Shown here in pieces: positions 1 to 13,150 of a stretch of 64,000 nucleotides of DNA (positions are counted from its first letter, which is position 1; every line of letters begins with the position of its first letter). Source of the stretch: Malaya genurostris (taxonomy: Eukaryota; Arthropoda; Insecta; Diptera; Culicidae). A program made the translations under genes and the position numbers. The stretch covers positions 6,775,007-6,839,006 of the forward strand of contig NC_080572.1 in NCBI RefSeq assembly GCF_030247185.1. Reading direction: 5' to 3'. Under the pieces are notes generated by a model that was given only the letters and a program-made list of their open reading frames with translations, did not search any database and was not told the origin of the DNA.

Positions 1-351
1 ATCGTCTTTGGTGCTCATATGACTAGTACGAAATTTTGCAAACCACTTACGAATTGTTGCTTCGCCCGATGCAGAGTCTGGATAACACTCATCAAGCCAT
101 TTTTGGTATCGGCGGCACTTTTTTTCATCAAAAAGTAGTGTTTCATCAACACACGAAATTCCTTTTTTTCCATTTTTTCACAATAACAAAAGTAGCTTCA
201 CTCAAAATGCAATATCTCACAAACTAATAAATAAACAGCTGTCAAATTTATACACGTATCTTTTGAAGGTTGGTACTAACTGAAAGTGGTATGGATTTAA
301 TTCTAGTGGCACCCTCTCATAGAAACGATACGAACTTTTCAGCCGATCTGT
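1..351 (-). mobile_element. 5' half of an irritans-type mariner, cut by window edge
   Basis: Read on the minus strand this is the 5' terminal inverted repeat and the N-terminal transposase coding part of a mariner. The same sequence occurs on the plus strand at 17707-18022. The terminus ends at 351 and is followed by the target dinucleotide TA (352-353). The N-terminal helix-turn-helix region is readable in pieces (KTWLDE-like and PDSAPGEATIRKWFAKF segments). At 1-40 the reading continues uninterrupted through the point where the second copy carries a LINE, so this copy shows the empty insertion site. The rest of the element lies outside the window. Family assignment rests on the close resemblance of both copies to irritans/Himar-type transposases. 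Confidence 0.85.
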
Positions 352-415
352 TATGCCCTTTAAGTTAATATAATGATAAAAGTTAAAAATTAATAAACAA
401 ATAAAAAAAATTGGG

Positions 416-517
<102 letters not shown>

Positions 518-727
518 GTTAAAAAAAGAAACCTTAGGGGTTTAACTCAATCTTGGCAAAGATTCAGAGTGGAAAGATCAATACTTTCGGAGCAGTGAAT
601 TTTTCAATTACGACCCGCACGCTCTCCGGCGTTGATTTTTTTTTTCTGATTCGGCTATGGCTGAGCTGCACATGCATTCTTTCATTGCTCGAAAACAAAC
701 TTCATATTTTCAAAATGTGAAAAAAAA

Positions 728-1310
728 TTGAAGAGTGACGAAAGTTTAATAATTTTCGATTTTGCGGAAAATTACGCCTACGTTATTCAAAACGCCATAA
801 CTGGCTTTCATTGGAACAACGAACAAGCGACTATACTCCCCACTGTAAAACACCTTAATGCTATACTATACTGTAAAACACTGCGAATATTTTTCATCAT
901 GAGCATGATTTTCATCGTTTTGCACAGTGGAATTTTCAAGCGACAGCTCATGGAAAATGACCAAGCGATGGTGCTGGAGGAACTATCAAAAGAATGGCAC
1001 GTCGCGCAAGTTTACAAATGATCCGTGATTGTCAAATTTCGACCGCAAATGAATTGTACGAGTGGACTAGGAAAGCATCTTCTCTACCCAATATTTCAGT
1101 CATATACAAATGTTCCGAAGATTATGTAAAAACAGAGCTATTTCTTAAAAATCGTTTCGAAAAATGTAAAATAATTTCTGGAACACAATCGTTTCACAAT
1201 GTTGAGCTTCACGGAGACAAGGAATTAAAAATGAAAGTTTTCTCTTCCCAGGACACGTTTGAAGTATTGAATTTTGTAAACCATAAAAAGCCAATCATAA
1301 AAAAATTGCA
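728..1310 (+). pseudogene. Broken gene of an element-associated protein family (DFAENY...GFHWNN)
   Basis: Two overlapping reading frames (728-1021 and 994-1416) hold pieces of one ancestral protein. The first has the motifs DFAENYAYVIQNA and GFHWNNEQATILPTV. In the second frame, upstream of its first Met, 927-1017 reads WNFQATAHGK, a stop, then PSDGAGGTIKRMARRASLQ, continuing into a conserved-looking tail with ELYEW and FHNVEL. I recall this motif set from a repetitive, uncharacterised protein family found in many copies in arthropod and cnidarian genomes. I cannot give its function, and the link to a mobile element is an inference from copy number. The middle of the protein is missing and at least one frameshift and one stop are present, so it is dead here. 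Confidence 0.5.
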
Positions 1311-1439
1311 ACTGTGCAAACACTTTTTGTCACCATTATTTTATTACTCACGTAAATCCTTTGTCGTTGCGTCGTTGTTTGAGAATATGGAAATCATCTC
1401 TCAAACAAGTAAGTAAGCTCAATTTTGGAGTTTGATACC

Positions 1440-1610
1440 ACTCCATATCCCAGAGACCGGTATAGCTGAAGTCAGTTTGTGTGCTCTACAAATGGAGCAG
1501 TTTTAAAAACAATTTAGATCTTTAGCGTTTTTTGCATTATCGCTTTGAATTTTTTGTATATTTCCCGATATGTCCGGAACCGGAAGTCTCGATGAAATTC
1601 GAGACAACGA
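1440..1610. repeat. Fragment of the 160-bp CCGGAACCGG repeat family
   Basis: The stretch carries two units of the degenerate repeat seen in full at 10530-12358: GAGACCGGTATAGCTGAAGTC near 1453 and TCCGGAACCGGAAGTC near 1572, each followed by a GATGAAATTC-like segment. Neither end of the parent element is recognisable. Confidence 0.6.
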
Positions 1611-1989
1611 AAAACCCTTTTTCTTGCATATTAATTTGTATGTTTATATATTGATAAATATTTCACATTCATATAGTTCTCGAGACACATGCACTTCAGA
1701 TATGTCCCCTGATCAACTTATCATTAGAATGTATCAGAGTTCAATTCCGGATTAAATCGTGTGAACTGGAAAATATTTCAAAACTAAACCAATTCGAATA
1801 TTTCTTAATAAGACATTTGAGTTTTCATACCCTCAAACTTTCATCTATAGATACTTCACAGGAGTTTTTCTGTCGTTTCCTGTTTCTGATTAGTGAAATA
1901 AGAAAATAGACATGATTTTTAAGTATTTCATAAAGTGACCCCCTTCAATAAGTTCCTATTTCCATGAGTTGGTGAATCAATTTGCCACC

Positions 1990-2173
1990 ATGATCAAGAA
2001 ATTATGAGAATAATGAAACAAGTCTTCATATGAGATCATGTTTATTGCTGATGATTCTATGAGCAAAATGGTTCTTTTCACGAGCAATAACTTATCATTT
2101 TGCTCATAGAATCATCAGTGATAGGCATGAATCTCATAGACATGTTTCATGATTTTTATAATTCCTTGATCAT
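1990..2173. mobile_element. Foldback/MITE-like inverted repeat
   Basis: The arm 1990-2070 and the reverse complement of 2096-2173 match over about 80 bases. The best block is GATGATTCTATGAGCAAAATG (2050-2070), perfect in both arms. The loop is about 25 bases and nothing inside is coding. The right side continues to a TTTTTAACCGTG stretch (2189-2200) which may be the true terminus. No target duplication could be fixed. Best read as a small non-autonomous DNA element. Confidence 0.65.
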
Positions 2174-2489
2174 AATATCGCCTACGGATTTTTAACCGTG
2201 TAGTGCCCTAATGACCATATGAAACGGCCAGTATTTGCTGAAATTTATTTTCGTTCACCACGTCAAAAAGGACCCGGCACTTCAGTGCTAGTAATAAGTG
2301 TATTGCAAATAGCAATAACTTTACGTCTGCCTCGCGGTTCTGTTGAACTGCAGGTGGTATAACACTTCAACATCAACTGTTATGCACTGACGAGTCTAAG
2401 ACGAAACGTAAAGATAATAAATGAAACAACGTCAAAAAATTTCACGTCTGCTCGAAAATGCAAAACCTGAGCAATCAACGCAACCGGTG

Positions 2490-2605
2490 TTGTTTTTTAA
2501 ATTAGAAAAAACGTCATTAGCGTTTAAAACAATCGTAACACAAACCATGAAATGGCTCTGCTCACTAAAAATCGACTGCAATGTCTGTTGAAATAAAATT
2601 CCATT
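2490..2605 (+). mobile_element. Degraded tRNA-derived SINE (second family), 3' part
   Basis: The end matches the minus strand of the SINE at 33690-33880: CACTAAAAATCG followed by TGTCTGTTGAAA. The tRNA-like head with the B box is not recognisable here. Confidence 0.45.
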
Positions 2606-5183
2606 ACAAGAATATAATACCATAATTTTGTTTTTGAAATAAATTTATATGTAATACTCAGTAAATTATATATGTCAAAAGCAAAGTCAGGTTACTGCAT
2701 TCCGATGCGAAATTTTACGTCCTATTTCAACAGACTGTGCATCCTATTAATAAGTGTACAGGACAATTGCTTGGCTAGCGTTCTGTTTGGGAAGCGTCCA
2801 CTTAAAAGGTATCCATGCTTGATTTCGAGATCCTTGTCAAGTAGGTCGGTAAACATACCGCATCGTGTCGGTGTTTATACATTTATATAATAATGACAAA
2901 ACGGTAATTTCGCATAACGTTTGCCTTGATTTGCGGAGGATGACACGAGAACGACAACAACTTTACTAATGCGCATTGCCAGCCTCACGTGGAGTGGGCA
3001 GCTCTCGGCTCAGTACGCTGTAATTGACGGTTGCACAGATCGTTTGCTTTCCGGGATTGATACAATGTTTACCTTTTCAAAGTCGTTCTCCATCCAAGTG
3101 AAGTGGTAGTCACCGTTGAAATCGTTGTTTTAGTACTTTTTTATTTGAATTTTGGAAATTTACCGCAAATAAATGCAACTCACGCTTAGTGTTCTCTTAA
3201 TAGAAGATTAATGGCAACAAATATCAGTTTATTACTTGAACACATGGAACCCAAAGTATTCAAGGATGTTCTATCATGATTAATCTGATAACAGCAAAAA
3301 ATGCCTTTCTCTATTCAAAAAAAAATGTTATCACTAGCAGTTAAATTCCAGCAAAGCTCTCACGGTCTTGTGTCTTCTTCATGCCTCGGTAACTGAAAAA
3401 GGCGCAAACTGCATTAACTATCAGCCACATGCTTACTTTACCATTCGTGAAGAACGACATGGTCCACTAAAATGGCAACCGCTACAGCACTTCTGCCTAA
3501 TGAGCTTAAGAAATTGATACAATTTTATTACTCACGATCTCCCGCGGTTGAACTTCATCAGAAACCTCACGGGGAAACAATTCCCAAGTTAGCCGCTTGT
3601 TACCGGCCAACTAAAGCCGCCGAGGTTCACGCGTTTACTTGCGGTTTTGCTGTGGTCTAATATGAATCATGATTCGTTCATATTTATTACCGCGGCGCCT
3701 GATTTTTTCATGCCTTTCTGTCCGGACATAAGTGTCAGCTATATTTTGCGATTTTAAAAGTTTCTTTTCCACATACGGACAACAGACCAATACCAAGTCA
3801 CTGAACACCAGAAACATTCAGTTGCTCCTTTTGACATACCCAGATTTGAATGATAAACTGCTTTTGGCGTAGAACTTTGATTCGATTATCTGTGAATAGA
3901 ATAAACCTTCTGACAAGTCAACATTGAATATACACAGATAAAAATGAGATTTTATTAAATTTATCATTCGATTGAATGGTAATAAAATGCTTAAATTCAA
4001 ATATTAGCTTGTTTGCATCACTTGCAAAACCCTTAAAATTTTGAAGGCTTACGGATTCATTGCAAAGCTTCGCTGTTTGTAAGTCGAAGGGTTACTTTCT
4101 CATTCTGCAATCACCAAACCGAGCCCAGCCTATTACAACTACTTTTTATGCTTTTTTTCCAGTTCGGTACTGTAAAGGTCTACGTTCTGTTTCATAACCT
4201 GCATTCGCGCAATGCACAGACCGCACGTTTCAAGCGCACTGAACACGCCCATCGGCCTCGTCAGTCATAGGACAAGGACCGAGTTACCGACCAACCCAGA
4301 AGCAAGATTTGGCTTCGCATTGAGGAATGAGATCTGGGACTTCGTGAATTCAAATCACATTTTCAGCTATTTAATCCATTTCCCTGTTCCATAGCGACGT
4401 GACAAATGTGATTATCGAAGTACGTGTGTTTCTTTTTTTTTCGGATATTAGCTGCATTTGACCCTTTTGGCTTTCACCAATTCGAGTCGAAAGTTTATTC
4501 TTCCATGGTTGAATTCTCGAAAGCTCTACATTCATCGAACCACTATAGTAACACGTGACAATTCATTGTATTATGTTCCACCGTTTCAAATAAATTGACT
4601 CGGCGGAACCTAAGTCTGGACAGAAGAAAAGATATTTGTCATAATATTTTGCAGATTTCTCGATCTTCCGCTTTGGCCACTAAATCTTAATAGAGTAGAT
4701 CCTCTACCTGAGATTCGCTCAACATTTTTCTCTCGGAAAAAATCTGGAATTCTGGAAAAGGTCGGTCTCCGAAACAACTACCAATTTTAGATGGTTTTTA
4801 TCAGCATCTTCAGTAGCTGAATCCATTGGAAATATGATCAGCATTCTATGATACAATTTTCAGTTGTATGGCATAACCACAAATTATTAACAACTAAAGT
4901 TTTCCGAAATGTATGGTATTGCCCAGTATCCAAGAAGAAATCTCATGATGGCTACGACGATTTTTGGGTAGTAAATGACATTTCATTTCTGTCTTATTTA
5001 CTAGGTAGGTACAAAATATACAAAATATTGACATTATTGACATATCATTTCAGTTGGTTCAGGTCCAGAGCTCAGTTCCAGTTCCAATATCAAGAATTCA
5101 GTTTCAGATTCAAAATTCAGGTCCAGATACAAAATCATGCATTCAGTTCTGCTGCAGGACGGATTTGTTTTGTGCACCGTTCG
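2606..5183. other. No recognisable gene or element
   Basis: Only short chance ORFs occur (60-72 codons before 4848, one of 137 codons at 4848-5261 that runs into the next element). Near 5050-5140 there is a CAG-TTC-rich degenerate simple repeat. I see no conserved motif, splice-bounded exon or repeat boundary. Confidence 0.5.
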
Positions 5184-5196
5184 CAGTGTGAGTTTT

Positions 5197-6329
5197 TTTT
5201 TTATTTAAAAGATATTTTTTATTCAGGCCTATTTGCGTACAAGCTCTACGTGGCCGATTGAGCCGATTTTTTAAATAATTTTTTTTGAGTTCCATTTCCC
5301 TCCTGCGAGGATTGAGGGGCGCTTCGTTCGTGGTTCGTCTCTTCATCCATTGCCGCATCGATGGTATTGTTGTCGAATTCCATCTTCTTTTCGTTGCTAG
5401 TTGCTGTAGATGCACCTTGTTTTATATTGGTTGCAATTGTTGGTTGGTTGGAGGGTAAGTTGTTAACTGCAGCCGGTGTACTTTGTTCTATAGAGGATAC
5501 TGATGGTTTCGTTGAAGGGGGTACTTCGTTGTTGTTGGCGGCTGTCACAGGTGTACTGGGGTTGCTTGGGGTTTGTGTGAAGGAAGCACCGTTATCTTTT
5601 GGTGTAGTTGTCTCCTTGTCCAGTTTATCACATGGCTTACCGTAGTGAACAGCTTTTTGGCAATATTGACATGTGGCCATCTGATTGTCATATGTAACAA
5701 GTGATTTGCACGGGATTCTTGTATCTTGACCGAAAATCACGTAAGAAGGTATAGGCCTCTTCAAGTGTATGCGTAATAAACGTACGCCATTTAGAATACC
5801 GGGGAAAAATTCTTCCACTTTTATTTTTCGATAGAGAGAATCTCTCCGTATTGGGACATAGTTTGGCGAATATAAGGATCGATGACGCTTGAGGGAAGAT
5901 CATGCACACGTACTTCTATAGCACTATCATCCATATATACTGAAATGTTGTACTTAATGTTCTCGTGCTGCACATAGTGCACATTGTTATTGTCTTTTGC
6001 GAATTGAATTGCATCCAACTCTTTATAAAACTGGATGTAAACAACATTATTCGTCTCATTGCATTGAAGTAAATGCACACGTTTAATGTCAAGATGCATT
6101 TGCTCCTTAAGTAAACCTTCAAGTTCTCGTATTGAAGAACGAATTTTGCACTGCCTGAAGTCAACAACAATTGTATTCTTTCGTGTCGGCGGTAGCGTTT
6201 GTTCGTTTGGTTCACTCATGTCGAGGTCGTTCTATTGTTCACTACACAATACTGTACTTGGTTTCTTCTGTCCCGAACGTAAGCGGTTTTGTTATATCGA
6301 CTGACTTGGATGAGATGTAAAACCGAACT
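5197..6329 (-). mobile_element. ORF1-only non-LTR retroelement, copy A
   Basis: A complete insertion of about 1.13 kb flanked by a perfect 13-bp target duplication, CAGTGTGAGTTTT, at 5184-5196 and 6330-6342. On the minus strand it starts AGTTCGGTTTTACATCTC, has a leader of about 110 bases, one gag-like ORF1, and ends in CCTGAATAAA plus an A tail. There is no endonuclease or reverse transcriptase and no room for one. A second copy with the same start and the same end region lies at 56925-58054. The target duplication and A tail show that the copy was made by reverse transcription, presumably by the enzyme of another LINE. Confidence 0.85.
5246..6219 (-). pseudogene. Gag-like ORF1 with one CCHC zinc knuckle, broken
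   Basis: Reading from 6219 the first 132 codons are open (MSEPNEQ...EILSIEK), then a TAA and a one-base deletion near 5805-5825 break the frame, and the remainder is open from about 5818 to 5246. The N-terminal part looks like the RNA-binding region of LINE ORF1 proteins. The second part carries a single C-X2-C-X4-H-X4-C knuckle (TCQYCQKAVHYGKPC, near 5636-5680) and a long Thr/Ser/Pro/Asn-rich C-terminus. Compared with copy B it lacks about 36 bases near the end. The family function is binding of the element RNA. This copy cannot make the full protein. Confidence 0.8.
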
Positions 6330-6574
6330 CAGTGTGAGTTTTGTTTCGAACAAGAGCAATTACATCAGCGATCAGTTACTGCTACAGCTACAGCCCAATT
6401 TTATCCTGTATTTGTCTTTTTCCGAAGTTGATATCGTGCTTTATAAGGTTTCAGCGAGCCAATGTTATTCGAATTCACGTCAATTCGGTTGTGTCTCTGA
6501 CATTATCCATTCGCCATTTTGCGTTTTTCAACAATGGGTGTTTTGTCATCATTAGTCATATCTTGAAGATTTAA

Positions 6575-7075
6575 AAAGTATAAAAAAAATCCGGATCTGT
6601 CAATAAGAAAACTAGCAAAACAACTTGGTTATCCTGCCAGCACTGTCCATAACGTTCCTTAATCTTTTAATACCTGTTTGACAACAGCCAAGAAGGCTGG
6701 GAGCGGAATAAAACGGATCCCAGGAACCACCAGAAGTACGCAAAGGTAAAGTAATTATCGCCGTAGATGTCAGATCGTTCGGCACGTACTGTGACTAGAA
6801 AAATAAATATGTCTTCAACTTTCGTACATACTCCCTAGAACCGGCAGGATATGAAATCGTTCAATGTGAAAACTGTACCGAACCGTAATGATGTAAAGAA
6901 TGTAACGGCTCGCAAGTTGTTTCGCTAGTATTTGACGAAGTTTTCCTGCGTGATCATGAACGATGAAACTTATGTGTTGAAAGGCAGAAGGCAGCTTCCT
7001 GGATGGTCTGTTTATACTGCCATGCAATGGAACGGCGTAGACGAAAATTTCAGAACGAAGCCGTTTCCTAAAAAA
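6575..7075 (+). pseudogene. Decayed Tc1/mariner (DD37E-like) transposase fragment
   Basis: In shifting plus frames the stretch reads an N-terminal helix-turn-helix (LSIRKLAKQLGYPASTVHNV, 6598-6657) and, near 6950-7060, CVIMNDETYVLKG followed by LPGWSVYTAMQWNGVDENF. The NDETYV segment corresponds to MDDETYV, the first catalytic Asp, in the better copy at 33986-34998. Stops and frameshifts separate the pieces and the C-terminal catalytic half is absent. The terminal repeats were not found. It is a different, older subfamily than the two other DD37E copies here. Confidence 0.6.
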
Positions 7076-7502
7076 ATTGGTATTTAAAGAAACCGCAAAA
7101 TGAATTATAAAATTCCAAAACGGGAACGTGAGTGTTGTTTACAAATATGGGAAATATTTGGAAATATTTTGACTTTCAAATAGAAAGGACTGGTTTTCAC
7201 CATACGTTTGATGACAATACGTGGTGATTCTAATAATTCTAACGAAAACAATTTATTAATAGGTAGACCGGCCAAATCATCTTCTTCTAATGGCAGTCTA
7301 TCTACAAATATTCCTTCAAAGCCATTCGCTTCTTTAAATGAAGTCGATTTAGGCGATATAACTGAAAATAAAATGATCTACCTACAAGATCAACTTTTTC
7401 AAATGATCATCGAAATGAATTTGACTTCATCACTTTTTGAAGCATTTCAAATCGGATGGCAATTTGCAAATAATATTATAATGAATTTAAAATTTAACAG
7501 TG

Positions 7503-10157
7503 ATGTTAAATAATTATTTGAATATTTTAAATTGGAATGCTCGATCTTTGAAATCGAGTGAAGATGAATTTTATAATTTTCTCAAAGTTCACAAAATCCA
7601 TATTGCCATTGTGACAAAAACTTTTCTTAAACCAAATGTCAAATTGAAAAGTAATCCACATTATGTGGTTCATCGATTTGACAGGTTTACTGGAATGGGT
7701 GGTGGAGTTGCCATTTTTGTCCAACGGCAAATTAAACATCGAATTTTACCTTCTTTCAATACTAAAGTTATTGAAAGCTTGAGAATCGAAGTTGAAACCA
7801 TTCATGGAATTCATTTCATCACTGGAGCATATTTGCCATTCCAATGCACCGGCGAACAATTAAATTTCTTTAAAGGCGATTTGCAAAAACTTACAAGATA
7901 TCGATCGCAATTTTTCGTAATAGGGGACTTAAATGCTAAGCATGTCCAGTGGAATTGTAGGCAAAATAACAGTAATGGTAAAATACTTCATAATCAACTC
8001 TCAGCTGGTTACTTCACAGTTCTTCATCCCAGTAATCCCACTTGTTTCTCTTCCGTGAAAAAACCCGTCTACAATTGATCTGGTTCTAACGGATCAAAGT
8101 CACATTTGTAGTGAACCGATTACACATGCTGACTTTGACTCAGATCATTTTCCTGTAACATTCAGACTTTCCAACGAAGCTATAATTAATCCAATTAGTT
8201 CTATATTCAACTATCATAGAGCTAATTGGTTGGATTACAGATCTCACATTGAAAATCATGTGGATCATGAAACTATTTTAGAAAATTCTGCGGACATCGA
8301 CACAGCAATTGATAATTTGAATCATTACATTATCGAAGCTAGAAATCTTTCAATTCCCAAAGCTCAAACTAAATTAAATTCTCCTATCATCGATGACAAT
8401 CTTCAACTGCTCATTCGGTTGAAGAATGTTCGTCGACGACAATATCAACGTTCTCGTGATCCTGCTATGAAAAACATAGTTAAGGATTTACAAAAAGAAA
8501 TTAAACATAGATTTACTCTTTTGCGAAATGAAAATTTCGCTAATTAAGTTGAACAAATTAAACCATATTCTAAACCTTTCTGGAAACTTTCTAAGGTTCT
8601 TAAAAAACCTCAGAAACCAATTCCTGATCTCAAGGAAGGAAATCATATACTTCTTACAAATGGCGAAAAAGCTCAAAAACTTGCTCAGCAGTTCGAGAGT
8701 GTACACAATTTTAATTTGAACGTTGTGAGTCCTATTGAAAATGAAGTCTCACTGAAATATGACCATATTTCAACCCAAGTGTTATCACACGATGACATTA
8801 TTGAGACGAATTTTGATGAAATTAAATCAATTATTAGAAAACTTAAAAACATGAAGGCTCCTGGTAATGATGGAATTTTTAATATTCTTATTAAAAATCT
8901 TCCCGATGTTGCCTTGAGACTCCTGGTTAAAATTTTCAACAAGTGTTTTTCATTAGCCTACTTCCCAAAAAAATGGACAAACGCTAAAGTAATTCCTATC
9001 CTGAAACCTGATAAAAATCCAGCAGAAACATCAAGTTATCGACCAATTAGCTTACTTTCTTCTATCAGTGAACTTTTTGAAAAAATTATCTTGTTGAGAA
9101 TGATTTCTCATATAAATGAGAATTCAATTTTTTTACCAGAGCAGTTTTGATTTCGTCATGAACATTCAACTACTCATCAACTTGTAAGAGTTACGAACAT
9201 GATAAAAGCAAATAAATCTTCTGGGTTATCCACTGGAGTTGCTCTTCTAGACATAGAAAAAGCATTCGACAGTGTCTGGCACAAAGGTTTAATAGCAAAA
9301 ATGTCTGATTTCCAGTTTCCTATTTATTTGATCAAAATGATTGAAAATTATTTAACTGATCGTACTCTTCAGGTTAGCTATCAGAATTGTAAATCTGAAT
9401 TGCTACCCGTACAAGCCGGTGTTCCGCAGGGTTCGAGCGTAGCTCCAATCTTGTATAATATTTTCACTTCTGATCTTCCAAATCTACCCGTTGGTTGTCA
9501 GAAATCGCTATTCTGTGACGACACAAGTCTATTAGCCACAGGTAGAAATCTAAGAGTGAACTGCAGTCGCATACAAAGAAGTTTAAATATTTTCAGTGAT
9601 TATCTGTCAAAATGGAAAATTAAACCAAATGCAACAAAATCGCAATTAATTATCTTTCCTCATAAGCCAAGAGCTTCTTTTCTTAAACCAAACAATAATC
9701 ACATTCTCAAATTGAATGGCTTGGAATTGACATGGTCTGATCAAGCTAAATACTTAGGTTTAACGTATGACAAAAAACTCACTTTCAAGGATCACATTGA
9801 AGGAATCCAGGCAAAGTGTAATAAATATATTAAATGTTTATATCCTCTTATAAACAGAAATTCTAAGCTTTGTCTAAAAAATCAAATTGTTAATTTATAA
9901 ACAAATTTTAAGACCAGCCATGCTTTATGCAGTACCAATTTGGTCAAGTTGTTGTTCCACCAGGAAGAAAACGCTTCAAAGGATTCAGAAAAAAAAATCT
10001 GAAAATGATTTTGAAGCGTCCTCCCTGGTTTAGTACAAATGAGTTACACAGACTCACAAATATAGAACCATTAAATGTAATGTCACATAATATTATAAGC
10101 AAATTCCGACAAAAATCGATGCAAACTTCAATTGAATCGATTCGCTCTCTGTATTAG
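7503..10157 (+). pseudogene. LINE ORF2 (endonuclease/reverse transcriptase), broken
   Basis: Open segments 7503-8078, 8230-8547, 8716-9150, 9199-9900 and 9927-10157 together cover the whole of ORF2. The endonuclease part retains WNARSL, GDLNAKH and SDHFPV; the Glu of the TET motif is changed to Lys (VTKTF). The RT part retains LDIEKAFDSVW, GVPQGSS and FCDDTS. At least two frameshifts and two stops prevent a full product. Confidence 0.9.
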
Positions 10158-10277
10158 TTAGTAAGTTAAGATATAAGTTCCTTTTCCCCATTACACAATA
10201 CAAGTAGGTTTAGAATTTTCCCTACAAAAAAATCTCAGAATTGCGGAAGCAAATAATGTCCTCATGGTAATAACCAA

Positions 10278-10430
<153 letters not shown>

Positions 10431-10529
10431 GGGCTGAAAAGTCACCACTTGTGGCTGAACACCCAATTTAAATCTTAATAATTTAATTTTAACTCATATT
10501 CCACTAAATAGTTATTTAAAAAAAACCTA

Positions 10530-12358
<1,829 letters not shown>

Positions 12359-13012
12359 TGGTGAACAATTTCAGGTGGTTTTGCGGTATCAGTGAAGTTT
12401 TACATTGTATTTCGTTCATTCTAACATAGAATTTGTTATTCCTGATAATATTTTTGTGTCTTTTCAAAAAAGTCTTTCAACAGTTTTGTAACCGGTTCCA
12501 GTACCCTCTGGGATGGTTGGCCAAATGATTAGTTTATTCAAATTGATGCGTTTTAGTAAATCTTGCACATTTCAGATTATTCCAGAACTGTTCCCATATA
12601 CATTTTCAGTTTTTTAGATAGAATACCCCAAATGGCAAAACCGACTTACCCCAAGGCGATCTGGAATAACACCGGTGTTTTTGGACCATATCAACACCGA
12701 TTAAGGCAGAATGAAATTAAAGAATACCCGGTTTTACTGACACCAAATGCATCAAGATCGGTCAATTTATTCAGTATTTACAAATTTTTGAAAAAAAAAT
12801 CGATGAAAACCCCAATCCGAGCGTTTCAGTGTTAATGTAAATTGAAGTATTTGTCCAAATATTTCAAAATACGTGGGACTATATTACTCAATTTCTAATG
12901 ATATATGAAAATGTTAAAATTACCAGTGGTTATCATCAGTTACCATCAACGATAATGTCTTCATTCATACTTTTTTTCTATTTATAACTTACTTTCTCTT
13001 AGGTCTTGCCTA
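12359..13012. other. No recognisable feature
   Basis: One chance ORF of 90 codons (12563-12835) has no motif I recognise. No repeat boundary was seen. Confidence 0.4.
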
Positions 13013-13150
13013 ATTTTTTTCAATTATGGAGGTTTTAACCTTAATGTCATTCACCTCTTCGGGTCAGAAAAACTTCCTATCCTAAGATCCTATGTGCGGG
13101 GTTGGGAATCGGCCCCAGGTAGGTAGCGTGAGAGGCATCGACATCGACGA
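13013..13150 (-). mobile_element. tRNA-derived SINE (Feilai-like), degraded
   Basis: It matches the clean copy at 50302-50463 in the same orientation: a T run, CAATTAT, TTAATGTCATTC, CCTCTTCGGG, then TATGTGCGGGGTTGGGAATC. The B box is damaged (GGAATCGGCCCC instead of GGAATCGAACCC) and the A-box end is lost. Confidence 0.75.

Noticed and set aside
7214..7232. Target duplication for LINE copy 1 based on GTGGTG near both ends
   Set aside because: Only six bases match, and the right-hand copy belongs to the left end of the neighbouring repeat element.
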